Positions 1 through 9,858 of a stretch of 64,000 nt of DNA are shown one piece after another. Source of the DNA: DASVEE01 sp036380735 (GTDB lineage: Bacteria; Acidobacteriota; Thermoanaerobaculia; Gp7-AA8). How positions within the stretch are numbered: the first letter of the stretch is position 1; the number at the start of each line of letters is the position of its first letter. The position numbers and the translations under genes were made by a program. The notes below the pieces were generated by a model. It was not told the DNA's origin, searched no databases, and saw only the letters and a program-made list of their open reading frames with translations. The stretch spans positions 33,562 through 97,561 of the forward strand of contig DASVEE010000069.1 of NCBI GenBank assembly GCA_036380735.1. Reading direction: 5' to 3'.

Positions 1-97
1 GGTCGTTGACCAGCACCCGCCGCTGCGCGATCAGCTCACGCGCTTTCGTGCGGGAAATGTCCGGATGCCGCGCGGCGACAGCCTGATCGAGTCGCAT
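1..97 (-). CDS. S4-domain RNA-binding protein, 5' end only
   Basis: The first 32 codons of a minus-strand gene run off the left edge. The visible residues begin MRLDQAVAARHPDISRTKA and continue to a VLVND end, the pattern of an S4 RNA-binding fold: an RLD start, a Ser-Arg-x-x-Ala helix and the V-x-V-N turn. S4 domains of this form open TlyA-type rRNA 2'-O-methyltransferases and RluD-type pseudouridine synthases; TlyA is slightly favoured because the S4 domain sits at the extreme N-terminus. The catalytic part is outside the window, so the enzyme class is open. It is transcribed in the same direction as recA, separated by a repeat array. Confidence 0.7.
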   Translation of the reverse strand, partial: MRLDQAVAARHPDISRTKARELIAQRRVLVND

Positions 98-122
98 GGC
101 GCCGGAGTGTATAGCGCCCGGG

Positions 123-376
123 GAACGATGAGACGAATGGGACAAATGGGACGAACGGGACAAATAGGACGAACGGGATACCAAAGGAGGATGCCGCGAG
201 CCGAACGTACGCGGTTGAGCAACGAAACTTGGCGCATTGGTCCCCTCAACGTCAGGGTCCGCGACTTCAACGTCGGAGTGGCGGGACTTCAACGTAGTTC
301 TGCTTGGTCGTGCCGGGCGCGGCCCCCGTCCTATCCGTCCCATCCGTCCCATTTGTCCTATAGGTCCCATCGTCCC
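123..376. repeat. 9-bp-unit inverted array, copy 1
   Basis: Left arm 123-180 is about six units of ATRGGACNN; right arm 328-376 is the same unit in reverse complement. The outer end reads GAACGATGAGACGAATGGG, close to the ends of other copies. Between the arms (about 246-310) are three imperfect 21-22-bp repeats sharing TCAACGT. This fills the gap between the S4 gene and the recA terminator; no convincing gene is seen here. Confidence 0.85.
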
Positions 377-381
377 CCCGG

Positions 382-419
382 AAAAACAAAAAAACGCCGC
401 CGGTCACCCGGCGGCGTTT
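382..419 (-). terminator. Rho-independent terminator of recA
   Basis: A 12-bp perfect stem (392-403 with 408-419, core CGCCGCCGG) closes a 4-nt TCAC loop. Read on the minus strand it is followed by a T-rich run (TTTTGTTTTT). It lies 21 bp past the recA stop codon, the expected place for its terminator. Confidence 0.93.
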
Positions 420-440
420 CGTGGAAGCCACGTTCAAAAG

Positions 441-1514
<1,074 letters not shown>

Positions 1515-1605
1515 GCCTGCTCCTTCTTCATTCTCATTTCCCGGGAGATCGCCGAGGAGAGGCGAAGGGAAAGGTCGATCGGACGGGACATTGTGTGGTG
1601 AGGCG

Positions 1606-1635
1606 AGTGTACGCCGACGTTTTTTCGAGCGTCAA
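1606..1635 (-). promoter_or_regulatory. Probable sigma70-type promoter of recA
   Basis: On the minus strand TTGACG (1630-1635) and TACACT (1606-1611) are separated by 18 bp, a near-consensus housekeeping promoter. It points into recA, leaving a leader of about 85 nt. Confidence 0.65.
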
Positions 1636-1694
1636 GAAACTGCCCGAAGACGGCCGTTTTCGTGCATAAATTCTACAACCGGGAGAGTCCGACA

Positions 1695-2150
1695 ATGCTT
1701 TCGCTCCGCGCGTTTTTTTCGATCGTGATTTTCTCTACCGCGTGTGCCGCTTCACAGCCGGCCGCACCGGCCACTCCCTGGCGCGTGGAACTGACGACCA
1801 GCGGCGGCATCACCGGCCGCGGCACCGGCAACGTCACCGTCCATTCGGACCGCAAGCTGGAGCTGACGAACATGGCTGGGAAGAGCTGCACCTTCGAAGC
1901 AACGGAGGAGGAGCTCGCCACCTTCACCCGCCTCGTCGGCGCCGCCCGGCCGGACAAGTGGGAGGCGTCGTACGCCCCGGAGAACGAGTGCTGCGACCGC
2001 ATCGAGTGGACGCTGACTCTCGACGAAGCGGGAAAGGTCGGCAAGACCCGCTGGATCGATGATCCGGGCAAGCCGCTGCCCGCCGACGTGGAAGCGCTGG
2101 CCGCGGCGTTCCGGAAGGCGCGGGAGACGTATCACTCGCAGTGCCGGTAG
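1695..2150 (+). CDS. Small exported protein, unknown function
   Basis: 151 residues from the ATG at 1695, chosen because GGGAG lies 9 bp upstream and the result starts with a hydrophobic signal (LSLRAFFSIVIFSTACAAS); an ATG at 1662 would add 11 residues before it. STAC at the end of the hydrophobic stretch may be a lipobox, making this a lipoprotein. The mature part has a beta-rich look (WRVELTTSGGITGRGTG) and a CC pair (ENECCDR). Small acidobacterial lipoproteins of this layout exist, but I do not recognise a named family. It is divergent from recA and followed by a 7-bp-unit hairpin. Confidence 0.7.
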   Translation: MLSLRAFFSIVIFSTACAASQPAAPATPWRVELTTSGGITGRGTGNVTVHSDRKLELTNMAGKSCTFEATEEELATFTRLVGAARPDKWEASYAPENECCDRIEWTLTLDEAGKVGKTRWIDDPGKPLPADVEALAAAFRKARETYHSQCR

Positions 2151-2159
2151 CCCCGCCGG

Positions 2160-2274
2160 GCGGTTTTCGGTTTTCGGTTTTTGGTTTTCGGTGCTGGCGC
2201 TGCCGCGATCCCTTTCGTGCGGCGCACAACCGACAACCAAAAACCAACAACCAAAAACCAACAACCGAAAACCG
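2160..2274. repeat. 7-bp-unit inverted array (GGTTTTC type)
   Basis: Left arm 2162-2192 repeats GGTTTTC/GGTTTTT about four times; right arm 2227-2273 repeats CAACCRA/AAACCRA about seven times in the complementary sense. The two arms can pair into a long hairpin. It begins 10 bp after the preceding stop codon and ends before the next start, so it may act as a transcription terminator or insulator. Confidence 0.8.
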
Positions 2275-2297
2275 CTTCCCGCCGCTACACTCCGCCC

Positions 2298-5200
2298 GTG
2301 AATCGCTGGAAAGTCTCCGGCCTCCTCTTCTTCTCCGGGATGTGCGCGCTGGTCTATCAGACGGCGTGGTTGCGGCAGTTCCGGCTGATTTTCGGCGCTT
2401 CGACGTTTGCCACCGGCGCGGTGCTGGCCATCTTCATGGCCGGCCTCGGCATCGGCAGCGCGCTCCTCGGACGTAAAGCCGACGGGAAAGCACGGCCGCT
2501 GGCGTGGTACGGCACGCTCGAGGTGCTGATCGCGCTCAGCGCGGCCATCTCGCCGGTTCTGCTGTGGCTCGTGGCGAAGATCTACTTCGCCGCCGGCGGC
2601 TCGCTGACCCTCGGGCTCGGCGGAGCCACGGTCGTGCGGCTCCTGCTCGCGATGGTCGTCCTCGCCGTGCCGACGATCCTCATGGGCGGCACGCTCCCCG
2701 CCGCCGCGCGAGCCGTCGAGACCTCCGACGACACCGGCCGCCGCGGGGTCGCCCTGCTCTACGGCATCAACACTCTCGGGGCCGTGGCGGGGGCGCTGCT
2801 GTCCACCTTCTTTCTGCTGGAGGCGTTCGGCAACCGGCAGACGCTGTTCGCCGCCGTGCTGGTCAACCTGATCGTGGCCTTGGTAGCGCGGTCGATGGCG
2901 CGCGGCGAAGGCAGTGGGACCCATGGGACGAATGCGACCGATGGGAGCTATGAGTCCGCGGTGGAAGTGCAGCAGCCGACTTTCACCACGCCAGCCCTGC
3001 CGAAGAACGTGGTCTTCGCCGCGGCCGCCATCGTGGGCTTCGCGTTCCTGCTGATGGAGCTGGTCTGGTACCGGATGCTGTCGCCGCTCCTCGGCGGTAC
3101 CACGTACATGTTCGGGCTCATCCTGGCCATCGCCCTCTTCGGTATCGGCACGGGCGGCGCCGCGTACGCGTTGCTCCGCGGCAACAAGCGGGCGACGGCC
3201 GGCGGCTTCGCCATGACGTGCAGCCTCGAAGCGCTGGCGATCATCATCCCCTTCGCGCTCGGCGACCGCATCGCGATTCTCACCTCCGCGCTGCACACGC
3301 TCGGCATCTTCGGCTTCAGCGCCCATATCCTGACGTGGACGCTCATCACCGGCTTCGTCGTCTTTCCGGCCGCGTTCATTTCCGGCATTCAGTTCCCGAT
3401 GCTGATCGCGCTCCTCGGCACCGGACGCGAGAACGTCGGCCGCGAAGTGGGCGGCGCGTACGCGTGGAACACCGCCGGCGCCATCGCCGGCTCGCTGGCC
3501 GGCGGTTTCGGGCTGATGCCGCTGCTGACGGCGCCCGGCTCCTGGCGTCTCGTCGCCGCGCTGCTGGCGCTCCTCGGCCTCTTCGTCGGCGTGCTTTCGT
3601 TGCGCGAGCGCTCGCGCACGTTCGCGTTCGCCTCGATGGCGGCGGTCGTGCTCACCGCCGCGGGGCTGTTCGCGAGCGGACCGTCGGAGGTCTGGCGCCA
3701 CTCGGGCATCGGGGTGGGACGCGCGCCGGCGCTGTCGAGCTACAACCAGATGCGCGAGTGGATGACCTCCACGCGGCGCACCATCGGCTGGGAAGCCGAG
3801 GGGCGCGAGAGCAGCGTGGCCATGTCGTTCGCCGGCGACGTCTCGTTCATCGTCAACGGCAAGTCGGACGGCGCGGCGCGCGGCGACGCCGGCACGCAGA
3901 TCATGTGCGGCTTCATCGGCGCGATGCTGCACCCGGAGCCGAAGACGTCGCTCGTCATCGGCCTCGGCACCGGCAGCAGTGCCGGCTGGCTCGGCGTCGT
4001 GCCGACGATGCAGCGGGTCGACGTCGTGGAGCTCGAGCCGGCCGTGCTCGAGGTGGCGCGGGTCTGCGATCCGGTGAACGCCGGCGCGATGCGCAATCCG
4101 AAGCTGCACATCACCATCGCCGACGCGCGCGAAGTGCTCCTCGCGACGCGCGAGCGCTACGACCTCATCGCCTCGGAGCCGTCGAACCCGTATCGCGCCG
4201 GCATCGCCAGCCTCTTCACGCACGAGTTCTACGAAGCGGTTGCCGGGCGCCTGCAGCCGGGCGGCATGTTCATGCAGTGGGTACAGACGTACGCCATCGA
4301 CAACGACACGTTCCGCACGATCTACGCGACGCTGCTGCACGTGTTCCCGTACGTCGAAGCGTGGCGCACGACGGGCGGCGACGTGGTCCTCGTGGCGTCG
4401 AAGCAGCCGGTCGTCTTCGACGCCGAGATGTTGCGCCGCCGGATCGTCACGGAGCCGTACCGCAGCGCCATATCGAACGCGTGGCGGGTCGAGTCGGCCG
4501 AGGGGTTCGTGTCGCGGATGATTGCAAACGACGAGTTCGCGCGCCGCGCGGCCGCGGAGGCGATCGACATCAACACGGACGACCGCACGGTGATCGAGTT
4601 CGGCTTCGCCCGCTCGCTGGCGACGTCCGGGAACCTGCTGACGGAGCTCGGCAGCTCCGCCGCGTCGATGGGCCTCGACCGGCCGCGGCACGTGCGCGGC
4701 ACGCTCGACTGGAAACAGGTGCTCGACAACCGTGTGTCGATGCTGACGCCCGGTCGTGTTTCGCCGCCGGCGAACAGCGGCGACATCGCCGCCATGGCGC
4801 TGCGGTACGCGGAGCGCGGCGACGACGCGGCCGCGGGCTACATCGAGATGCTCCGCCCGTGGCAGCCGGTCGAAGCCGAAGCGCTGCTCGGCATCCTCCG
4901 CGAGACGCAGGGTCGCGGCGACGAAGCGGTCGTGCACCTCGAGCGCGCGTTCCTCGCGCTCCGCACGAACCCGTGGCCCGATATCAACGTGATGGACACG
5001 GCGCTGCGCCACGCGGTCACGATCGGCCGTCGCGATCCGCGGCACACGAAACGACTGATCGACGCGATCTCCCAGCCGTTCGCCATGCGGCTGCTGCAGG
5101 ACTACCGGCTGCAGGCCAAGGTGCTGCTGACGCAGGCGCAGGGAGACTGCAGCCCCGCGACAATCGCCGCGCTGCGCGAGCTGGAGCCGAACGCCCCCTG

Positions 5201-5327
5201 GCTGCAGCACATGCTGGCGCTACGCGCAAAGTGCTACACCGAAGGTGAGGCCAGCGAACGCGCGTGGCGTGAGCTGGGCGACTACATGTCGCGCGAATCA
5301 GCCCCGATCGTCAGCAGGAAACGATAG
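2298..5327 (+). CDS. Membrane-transporter-like / spermidine-synthase-like fusion protein
   Basis: 1,009 residues from GTG 2298; the reading frame upstream runs into a repeat array, so the later start is preferred. The N-terminal ~470 residues form many hydrophobic segments, some with glycine-rich MFS-like turns (MAGLGIGSALLGRKADGKA). The next domain is a spermidine-synthase-type Rossmann fold: VIGLGTGSS at residue ~554, VVELEPAVLEVA, then IASEPSNPYRAG and LFTHEFYEAVAGRLQPGGM. The C-terminal ~250 residues look alpha-helical and repeat-like. Such fused proteins are widespread but mostly uncharacterised; true aminopropyl transfer is not assured. A 9-bp-unit array is embedded in frame at residues ~206-218, and the TAG stop lies inside the first unit of the next array. 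Confidence 0.85.
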   Translation: MNRWKVSGLLFFSGMCALVYQTAWLRQFRLIFGASTFATGAVLAIFMAGLGIGSALLGRKADGKARPLAWYGTLEVLIALSAAISPVLLWLVAKIYFAAGGSLTLGLGGATVVRLLLAMVVLAVPTILMGGTLPAAARAVETSDDTGRRGVALLYGINTLGAVAGALLSTFFLLEAFGNRQTLFAAVLVNLIVALVARSMARGEGSGTHGTNATDGSYESAVEVQQPTFTTPALPKNVVFAAAAIVGFAFLLMELVWYRMLSPLLGGTTYMFGLILAIALFGIGTGGAAYALLRGNKRATAGGFAMTCSLEALAIIIPFALGDRIAILTSALHTLGIFGFSAHILTWTLITGFVVFPAAFISGIQFPMLIALLGTGRENVGREVGGAYAWNTAGAIAGSLAGGFGLMPLLTAPGSWRLVAALLALLGLFVGVLSLRERSRTFAFASMAAVVLTAAGLFASGPSEVWRHSGIGVGRAPALSSYNQMREWMTSTRRTIGWEAEGRESSVAMSFAGDVSFIVNGKSDGAARGDAGTQIMCGFIGAMLHPEPKTSLVIGLGTGSSAGWLGVVPTMQRVDVVELEPAVLEVARVCDPVNAGAMRNPKLHITIADAREVLLATRERYDLIASEPSNPYRAGIASLFTHEFYEAVAGRLQPGGMFMQWVQTYAIDNDTFRTIYATLLHVFPYVEAWRTTGGDVVLVASKQPVVFDAEMLRRRIVTEPYRSAISNAWRVESAEGFVSRMIANDEFARRAAAEAIDINTDDRTVIEFGFARSLATSGNLLTELGSSAASMGLDRPRHVRGTLDWKQVLDNRVSMLTPGRVSPPANSGDIAAMALRYAERGDDAAAGYIEMLRPWQPVEAEALLGILRETQGRGDEAVVHLERAFLALRTNPWPDINVMDTALRHAVTIGRRDPRHTKRLIDAISQPFAMRLLQDYRLQAKVLLTQAQGDCSPATIAALRELEPNAPWLQHMLALRAKCYTEGEASERAWRELGDYMSRESAPIVSRKR
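2914..2950 (+). repeat. 9-bp-unit array inside the fusion gene, copy 2
   Basis: Three to four degenerate units (GTGGGACCC, ATGGGACGA, ATGCGACCG, ATGGGAGC) inside the transporter part. Being a multiple of three long, the array keeps the reading frame and encodes a Gly/Thr/Asn-rich loop. Confidence 0.7.
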
Positions 5328-5456
5328 GACGAATAGGACGTAGGAGATCCAGCCATTCTACGTACCGTAGAGTGGCAACAGGCGCACAGCAACCGCCTTC
5401 GACTGTCCCATCCGTCCTATTCGTCCTATCTGTCCTATTTGTCCCATCGTCCTTAC
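5322..5456. repeat. 9-bp-unit inverted array, copy 3
   Basis: Left arm ACGATAGGACGAATAGG (5322-5338) plus a partial unit; right arm 5404-5456 holds about five units of ATNNGTCCY. The left arm supplies the TAG stop of the preceding gene; the right arm ends close to the stop of the convergent udgX gene, so this sits between two convergent gene ends. Confidence 0.85.
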
Positions 5457-6088
5457 GACACCAGCGCCCCCAGCACATCGCGGATCTTGCGCAGATCCTC
5501 CACGAAGCGCGCCCGTTCCACCCGGCGGGCTTCGTCGGACGGCGCGCGCAGGATCGATGAGGGATGCACCGTTGCGGTGACGAACTGCGCCAGCGCCGAA
5601 TCCACGAACTGGCCGCGCTGCGTCGACACCTTGAACTTGGGACCGATCACGGCCTGCGCCGCGGTGGCGCCAAGGCAGATGATGGCGGAGGGCTGGATCA
5701 CCTCGATCTCCGCTTGCAGCCAAGGGCGGCAGGCGGTGATCTCCATGGCGTTCGGCTTCTTGTGGATGCGGCGCTTGCCGCGCGGCTCCCACTTGAAGTG
5801 CTTCACGACGTTCGTGACGTACACCTTCGAGCGGTCGATCCCCGCCTCTTCCAGCGCCTTGTCGAGCAGCGCGCCGGCCGGGCCGACGAACGGCCGCCCT
5901 GAGAGGTCTTCCTTGTCGCCCGGTTGTTCGCCGATGAACAGCACCTCCGCCTTCTGCAGCCCTTCACCGAAGACGGTCTGCGTGCCCGTCTTCCAGAGAT
6001 CGCACGCCTTGCATTCCGCGGCCACGGCACGCAGTTTCTTCAGCGTGGGGCGCGGCGGGATCAGCGGCGCCGCGGTGGTGATTTCCAT
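5453..6088 (-). CDS. udgX: UdgX-type uracil-DNA glycosylase
   Basis: 211 residues from ATG 6088; a TTG six codons upstream is possible but less likely. Family 4-like uracil-DNA glycosylase fold with motif GEQPGDKEDLSGRPFVGPAG (residues 53-72) and conserved cysteines (C26, C29, and later C120 and C134 region) expected to bind a 4Fe-4S cluster. The diagnostic feature is the KRRIHKKP loop at residues 105-112, which places His at position 109, as in Mycobacterium smegmatis UdgX, where that His forms a covalent bond to the abasic sugar after uracil release. The second motif HPSSILR is also present. So it is expected to trap uracil-DNA covalently rather than turn over. It is convergent with the fusion gene. 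Confidence 0.93.
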   Translation of the reverse strand: MEITTAAPLIPPRPTLKKLRAVAAECKACDLWKTGTQTVFGEGLQKAEVLFIGEQPGDKEDLSGRPFVGPAGALLDKALEEAGIDRSKVYVTNVVKHFKWEPRGKRRIHKKPNAMEITACRPWLQAEIEVIQPSAIICLGATAAQAVIGPKFKVSTQRGQFVDSALAQFVTATVHPSSILRAPSDEARRVERARFVEDLRKIRDVLGALVS

Positions 6089-6119
6089 GCCGGAGGCGCG
6101 CCGCAAGAAGCGTGCATGG

Positions 6120-7316
6120 CTATGAAGTCGTCGACAAGCCGATCGATGACCCGACCCACGTGAACTGCTTGTTGAAATCGACGCCCAGCATCTTGCCGCG
6201 CGAGAGGCGGATCAGGTTCTGCGCGAGGATCGGCTTCGTTTCGCCGTCGGGGCGGAGGAACATCATGCGGATCTCGATCTTGACGCCGCCACCGTCGGTC
6301 GCGCGGAGGGCCGGCTCGTACTCGATCTTCTCCTGGAGGCACCAGGCGTGGCGGTCGGCGGCGGGGATCGCTTCGACGTCCGCGCGCGTGGGCTCCACGT
6401 TGACGCCGCCGCCGGCGAAGGAGAACAGCGGCTTCAGCACGTAGCCGGAGAGGTCGTCCGGGATGCGGTCGAGCTCGGAGACGAACGTCGCCCGTGGGAC
6501 CGAGGTGTGGCGGAGGAACGGCAGCGAGTACTTCGACCAGACCCAGTACCAGTTCGGGTGCGGCGCCCACTCGACGTCGAGCTCCTCGCGATGGTCGAAC
6601 GGCAGCGTGATGTTCTTGTTGATCAGCTCATCGAAGACGACGCGGTTGTAGATGCGTTTCACCCGGGTGTTGCCGCGGAAGAGCTGCTTGCCGCGCTTCG
6701 TCAGCTCGCGCGGATCGACGGCGTCGACGCCGAAGAGCAGCTTCGTCGCGGCAAAGTCGGGCTTCGTCTTCTGCGTCGGCGGGTCGATGTCCATGAGGAT
6801 CACCTCCGCCGGATCGTGGTCGCTGACGATCGTGCGCCGCGCCAGCTCGAGGAACGCCGCGCGGTCGTAGCCGGAGAACCAGCACGACCAGTCGTAGTCG
6901 AGACCCTCCATCTGCTGCAGCGTCTCCGTCCAGACGTCGCGCTGGATCACCTGCAGCGCCGTCAGCGACGGGAAGCCCTGCAGCTCGATCAGCTTCGGGA
7001 CGAGCGTGTCGCCCTCGCGAACGACGGCGAAATCGACCTGCGTGAACGTCGGCAGCGCGTCCATCCCGGGCGTGTTCCACCGCTCCGGAATCGCCGCCTT
7101 CATCCGCGCGAGGTTCGCCGGATCGGAGAGCTGTTCCACGATGGCGTGGGCGCTGTCGACCGCCTTCTGTTTGAAGTCGTCCGGCAGGAACACCGGCGAC
7201 TCCGCGAGGCGAAACTCGAACGGCGTGCCCAGGCGCGCGGAGAGCTCGCGCTGATAGGCGTCGTAGCGCTCCTGCGTGAACTGGCGGTTGAAGAGCTCGC
7301 GGAATCGCACGTCCAT
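6120..7316 (-). CDS. ATP-grasp-like conserved protein
   Basis: 398 residues from ATG 7316. The protein contains blocks typical of circularly permuted ATP-grasp enzymes: a substrate part with PKLIELQGFPS, a YNRVVFDEL segment, a glycine-rich loop in YVLKPLFSFAGGGVNVEP (about residues 295-312, where the Lys would contact ATP and the Gly loop would cover the phosphates), then LQEKIEYEP and a VKIEIRMMFL strand with acidic residues for Mg2+. Homologues I recall from Bacteroidetes and Acidobacteria are annotated only as hypothetical. A carboxylate-amine ligase role is inferred. The start lies 11 bp after the stop of the protease gene upstream, so the two may be co-transcribed. Confidence 0.75.
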   Translation of the reverse strand: MDVRFRELFNRQFTQERYDAYQRELSARLGTPFEFRLAESPVFLPDDFKQKAVDSAHAIVEQLSDPANLARMKAAIPERWNTPGMDALPTFTQVDFAVVREGDTLVPKLIELQGFPSLTALQVIQRDVWTETLQQMEGLDYDWSCWFSGYDRAAFLELARRTIVSDHDPAEVILMDIDPPTQKTKPDFAATKLLFGVDAVDPRELTKRGKQLFRGNTRVKRIYNRVVFDELINKNITLPFDHREELDVEWAPHPNWYWVWSKYSLPFLRHTSVPRATFVSELDRIPDDLSGYVLKPLFSFAGGGVNVEPTRADVEAIPAADRHAWCLQEKIEYEPALRATDGGGVKIEIRMMFLRPDGETKPILAQNLIRLSRGKMLGVDFNKQFTWVGSSIGLSTTS

Positions 7317-7327
7317 GGCGGCGAAGA

Positions 7328-7783
7328 TTACTGCACGTTCTGCGCGAGCAGGAGCTTCTTCGCCTCGAAGTCGATGGTGATGCGGGCGAAGCGGCGGAGG
7401 ACGTCCTGCCCGAGGAGGCCGTCGATGCGGCGGCCGTAACGGGCGGTGACCTCGTCCAGATTGATCGCCCCGACATCCATCGAGGCGCGCCAGCTGCCCG
7501 CCTGGAGCGTCGCGCGCTCCCAGACGCCGACCGCCTGCAGCCCGGTCTGCCCCTCGCGGAACTTCGAGCGCTCCAGCGTGAAGCGGTCGATGCCGGCCAG
7601 CTCGGCGCTGATCATGGTGGTGGCGGCGCCGGTATCGACGAGCAGCGTGGCGGGGCGCCCGTTGACGGTGAGGGTGACGAGGATCGCCCCATGGCGCTTC
7701 TCGAGCTCGAACGGCAGCTCGACAGCGCCGTGAACGGTCGTGGCGGTGAGCAGGAAGAGGAGCGTGGCAGTCGTGCGGTACAT
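7328..7783 (-). CDS. Exported retropepsin-like aspartic protease
   Basis: 151 residues from ATG 7783. A signal peptide (YRTTATLLFLLTATTVHGA) precedes one retroviral-type aspartyl protease domain. The catalytic motif LLVDTGAATT has Asp at residue 50, and the second family block ITIDFEAKKLLL with IDGLLGQDVLRRF precedes the end. Single-domain proteases of this family act as dimers in the periplasm or at the membrane; the substrate is unknown. It is followed on the same strand, after 11 bp, by the ATP-grasp-like gene. Confidence 0.85.
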   Translation of the reverse strand: MYRTTATLLFLLTATTVHGAVELPFELEKRHGAILVTLTVNGRPATLLVDTGAATTMISAELAGIDRFTLERSKFREGQTGLQAVGVWERATLQAGSWRASMDVGAINLDEVTARYGRRIDGLLGQDVLRRFARITIDFEAKKLLLAQNVQ

Positions 7784-7889
7784 GCCGTGACGATGCGCCT
7801 GGCGAAGGTGACCTGCCATCGACGGAGTATGAAACGTGGATCACCGGATAAGACGTGGCACAACAGTGAGTTAGCGGCGGAGGTGACCT

Positions 7890-8008
7890 GCTGGTGGGAC
7901 CTATGGGACCAATAGCACCGATGGGACGCATAGGACGGCTGCGCTGCAACGGAACGCCTGGCCTTACCATTCGTCCTATAGGTCCCATAGGTCGCATTTG
8001 TCCCATCC
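7890..8008. repeat. 9-bp-unit inverted array, copy 4
   Basis: Left arm about 7896-7935 (GTGGGACCT, ATGGGACCA, ATAGCACCG, ATGGGACGC, ATAGGACGG); right arm 7969-8008 in reverse sense. It occupies the divergent intergenic region between the protease gene and the regulator gene, so any promoters there must coexist with the hairpin. Confidence 0.85.
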
Positions 8009-8018
8009 ACACCACGCC

Positions 8019-9854
8019 ATGATCCGCTTCGGTCCTTTCGACCTCGACCCCGCCTCCGGGGAGCTGCGCCGGAGCGGGATGCGCATCCGCGTGCAGGATC
8101 AGCCGCTGCGCATCCTGCAGCTCCTCATCGCCCGGCGCGGCGACGTGGTCACGCGCGAAGAGCTGCGGACGGCGATCTGGGGCGAGACGTTCGTCGACTT
8201 CGATCGCGCGCTGAATACCGCCATCCGCAAGCTGCGCGAGGCGCTGAACGACTCCGCCGAGCAGCCGCGCTACATCGAGACCGTGGCCCGGAAGGGGTAC
8301 CGCTTCATCGCCGCCGTCGACGCAGCGGAACCGGGAGTAGTGAGCGCCTCCGCTCCCCACGTGGAGGAACCGGAAGCCCCTAGGGTCTCGGGCCGCCGTT
8401 CCGGCAACTGGATCGCCGGCATCATCGCCGTGGTCGTCCTGATCTCGACGGCGTTCGCCTTCTACACCCTGCGCAAACCGGCCACGCGCGACCTGCAGGG
8501 CGTCGCGGTCCTCCCCTTCGTCAACCTGACGGGCGACCCGCGCAACGAGTACCTCGCCGACGGCATCACCGAGTCGCTGATCTCCGACCTGGCCAACGTC
8601 CCTTCCCTCCGCGTCATCTCCCGCACCTCGGTCATGCAATACAAGAACGCCGCGAAGCCGCTGCCGAAGATCGCCGCCGAGCTGGGGGTGGACGGCATCC
8701 TCGAGGGGTCGCTGCTGCGCTTCGGTGACCGGGCCCGTGTCGAGGTGAAGCTGATCGACGGTGTGCACGATACGTTGCTTTGGTCGCAGCAATACGAGCG
8801 CAGCGCGGCAGAACTGGACACATTGCAGCACGATGTTGCACGTGCGGTCGGTGCACACCTGCGCGGCCAGCTCGCGCGCGGACGGGTCAACGCCCCCGAG
8901 ACGAACGCCGAGGCGCACCTGCTCTACCTGCGGGCGCGGCATCAGCTTGCGAGCCAGAACTCCGGTACGAGCGACGTTGCGACGCGCATGTTCCGCGAAG
9001 CGATCGCCAAGGATCCGGCGTATGCCGCGTCGTACGCGGGGCTGGCCGAGGCGGAGCTGTTCGCGCCCTCTGCGGACGTATCGCCGCTCGAATCGATGAC
9101 ACGGGCGAAGGCCGCGGCGGAGAAGGCGGTCGCGCTTGCCCCGAACCTGGCGGAGGCGCACGCGGCCCTCGGGCTCGTGCGGATGTTCCTCGACCACGAC
9201 TTTGTCGCGGCGGAGAGGGAGTTCAAGCGCGCCCTCGAGCTGGCGCCGGGAGCGGCGGAGACGCACCATCGCTACGCGCAGCTCCTCGCGGCGCTCGGGC
9301 GGTTCGACGAAGCCATCGCCGTCGGCAAACGGTCGGTGGAGCTCGACCCGTTCTCCAAGTTCGTCCTCGTCGACTACGGCCGCCTCCTCTATCTGGCGCG
9401 CCGCTACGAGGAAGCCGCCGCGCAGTACCGGCGGACGCTGGCGATCTTCCCGGACGATCCCCTCGCCCGCTGGTTTCTCATCCTGACGAACGACCGTCTC
9501 GGCAAGCATGAGGAGAACTACCAGTCGCTGCGCCAGACGATCCTGGCCTCCGCGACGCCGGGGGACGTGAAGACGATCGAGACCGCTTATGCGAAGCACG
9601 GCTACGCCGGCGTGCAGCGGGTGACCGCCGAGCAAGAAGCACAGCGCCTGCGCGGCGAGCGCTTCGTCCGCCACACCGGCTTGGCCGCGCGCTTCGCGCA
9701 GCTCGGCGACCGGGAACGCGCCTTCCAGTGGCTCGACCGGGCGTACGAAAGCCACACGCGCGACCTGGTCTACCTGGCGGTGGAGCCGCAGTTCGATCCC
9801 ATCCGGGACGATCCGCGTTTTACGGCGATGCTGAAGAAGGTGGGGCTGCGGTAG
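8019..9854 (+). CDS. CadC-type winged-helix / TolB-like / TPR membrane regulator
   Basis: 611 residues from ATG 8019. Residues 1-97 are an OmpR/PhoB-type winged helix lacking a receiver domain (FGPFDLDPASGELRR, LLIARRGDVVTREELR, ETVARKGYRFIA). One membrane segment is at 131-150. Residues ~161-285 resemble the TolB/FlgO-like fold common in such proteins (VAVLPFVNLTGDPRNEYLADGITESLISDL), followed by TPR repeats to the end (NLAEAHAALGL, ELAPGAAETHHRYAQLLAALGRFDEAI). This is the ToxR/CadC layout: cytoplasmic DNA-binding head, exported sensor tail. Acidobacteria encode many paralogues with unknown targets. Its stop lies 4 bp from the convergent mglA stop. Confidence 0.9.
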   Translation: MIRFGPFDLDPASGELRRSGMRIRVQDQPLRILQLLIARRGDVVTREELRTAIWGETFVDFDRALNTAIRKLREALNDSAEQPRYIETVARKGYRFIAAVDAAEPGVVSASAPHVEEPEAPRVSGRRSGNWIAGIIAVVVLISTAFAFYTLRKPATRDLQGVAVLPFVNLTGDPRNEYLADGITESLISDLANVPSLRVISRTSVMQYKNAAKPLPKIAAELGVDGILEGSLLRFGDRARVEVKLIDGVHDTLLWSQQYERSAAELDTLQHDVARAVGAHLRGQLARGRVNAPETNAEAHLLYLRARHQLASQNSGTSDVATRMFREAIAKDPAYAASYAGLAEAELFAPSADVSPLESMTRAKAAAEKAVALAPNLAEAHAALGLVRMFLDHDFVAAEREFKRALELAPGAAETHHRYAQLLAALGRFDEAIAVGKRSVELDPFSKFVLVDYGRLLYLARRYEEAAAQYRRTLAIFPDDPLARWFLILTNDRLGKHEENYQSLRQTILASATPGDVKTIETAYAKHGYAGVQRVTAEQEAQRLRGERFVRHTGLAARFAQLGDRERAFQWLDRAYESHTRDLVYLAVEPQFDPIRDDPRFTAMLKKVGLR

Positions 9855-9858
9855 CGCC

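Noticed and set aside
1752..5210. A 1,152-residue minus-strand open frame opposite the fusion gene.
   Set aside because: Low-complexity Arg/Glu/His-rich, no start signals, and antisense to a clear membrane/spermidine-synthase-like gene.
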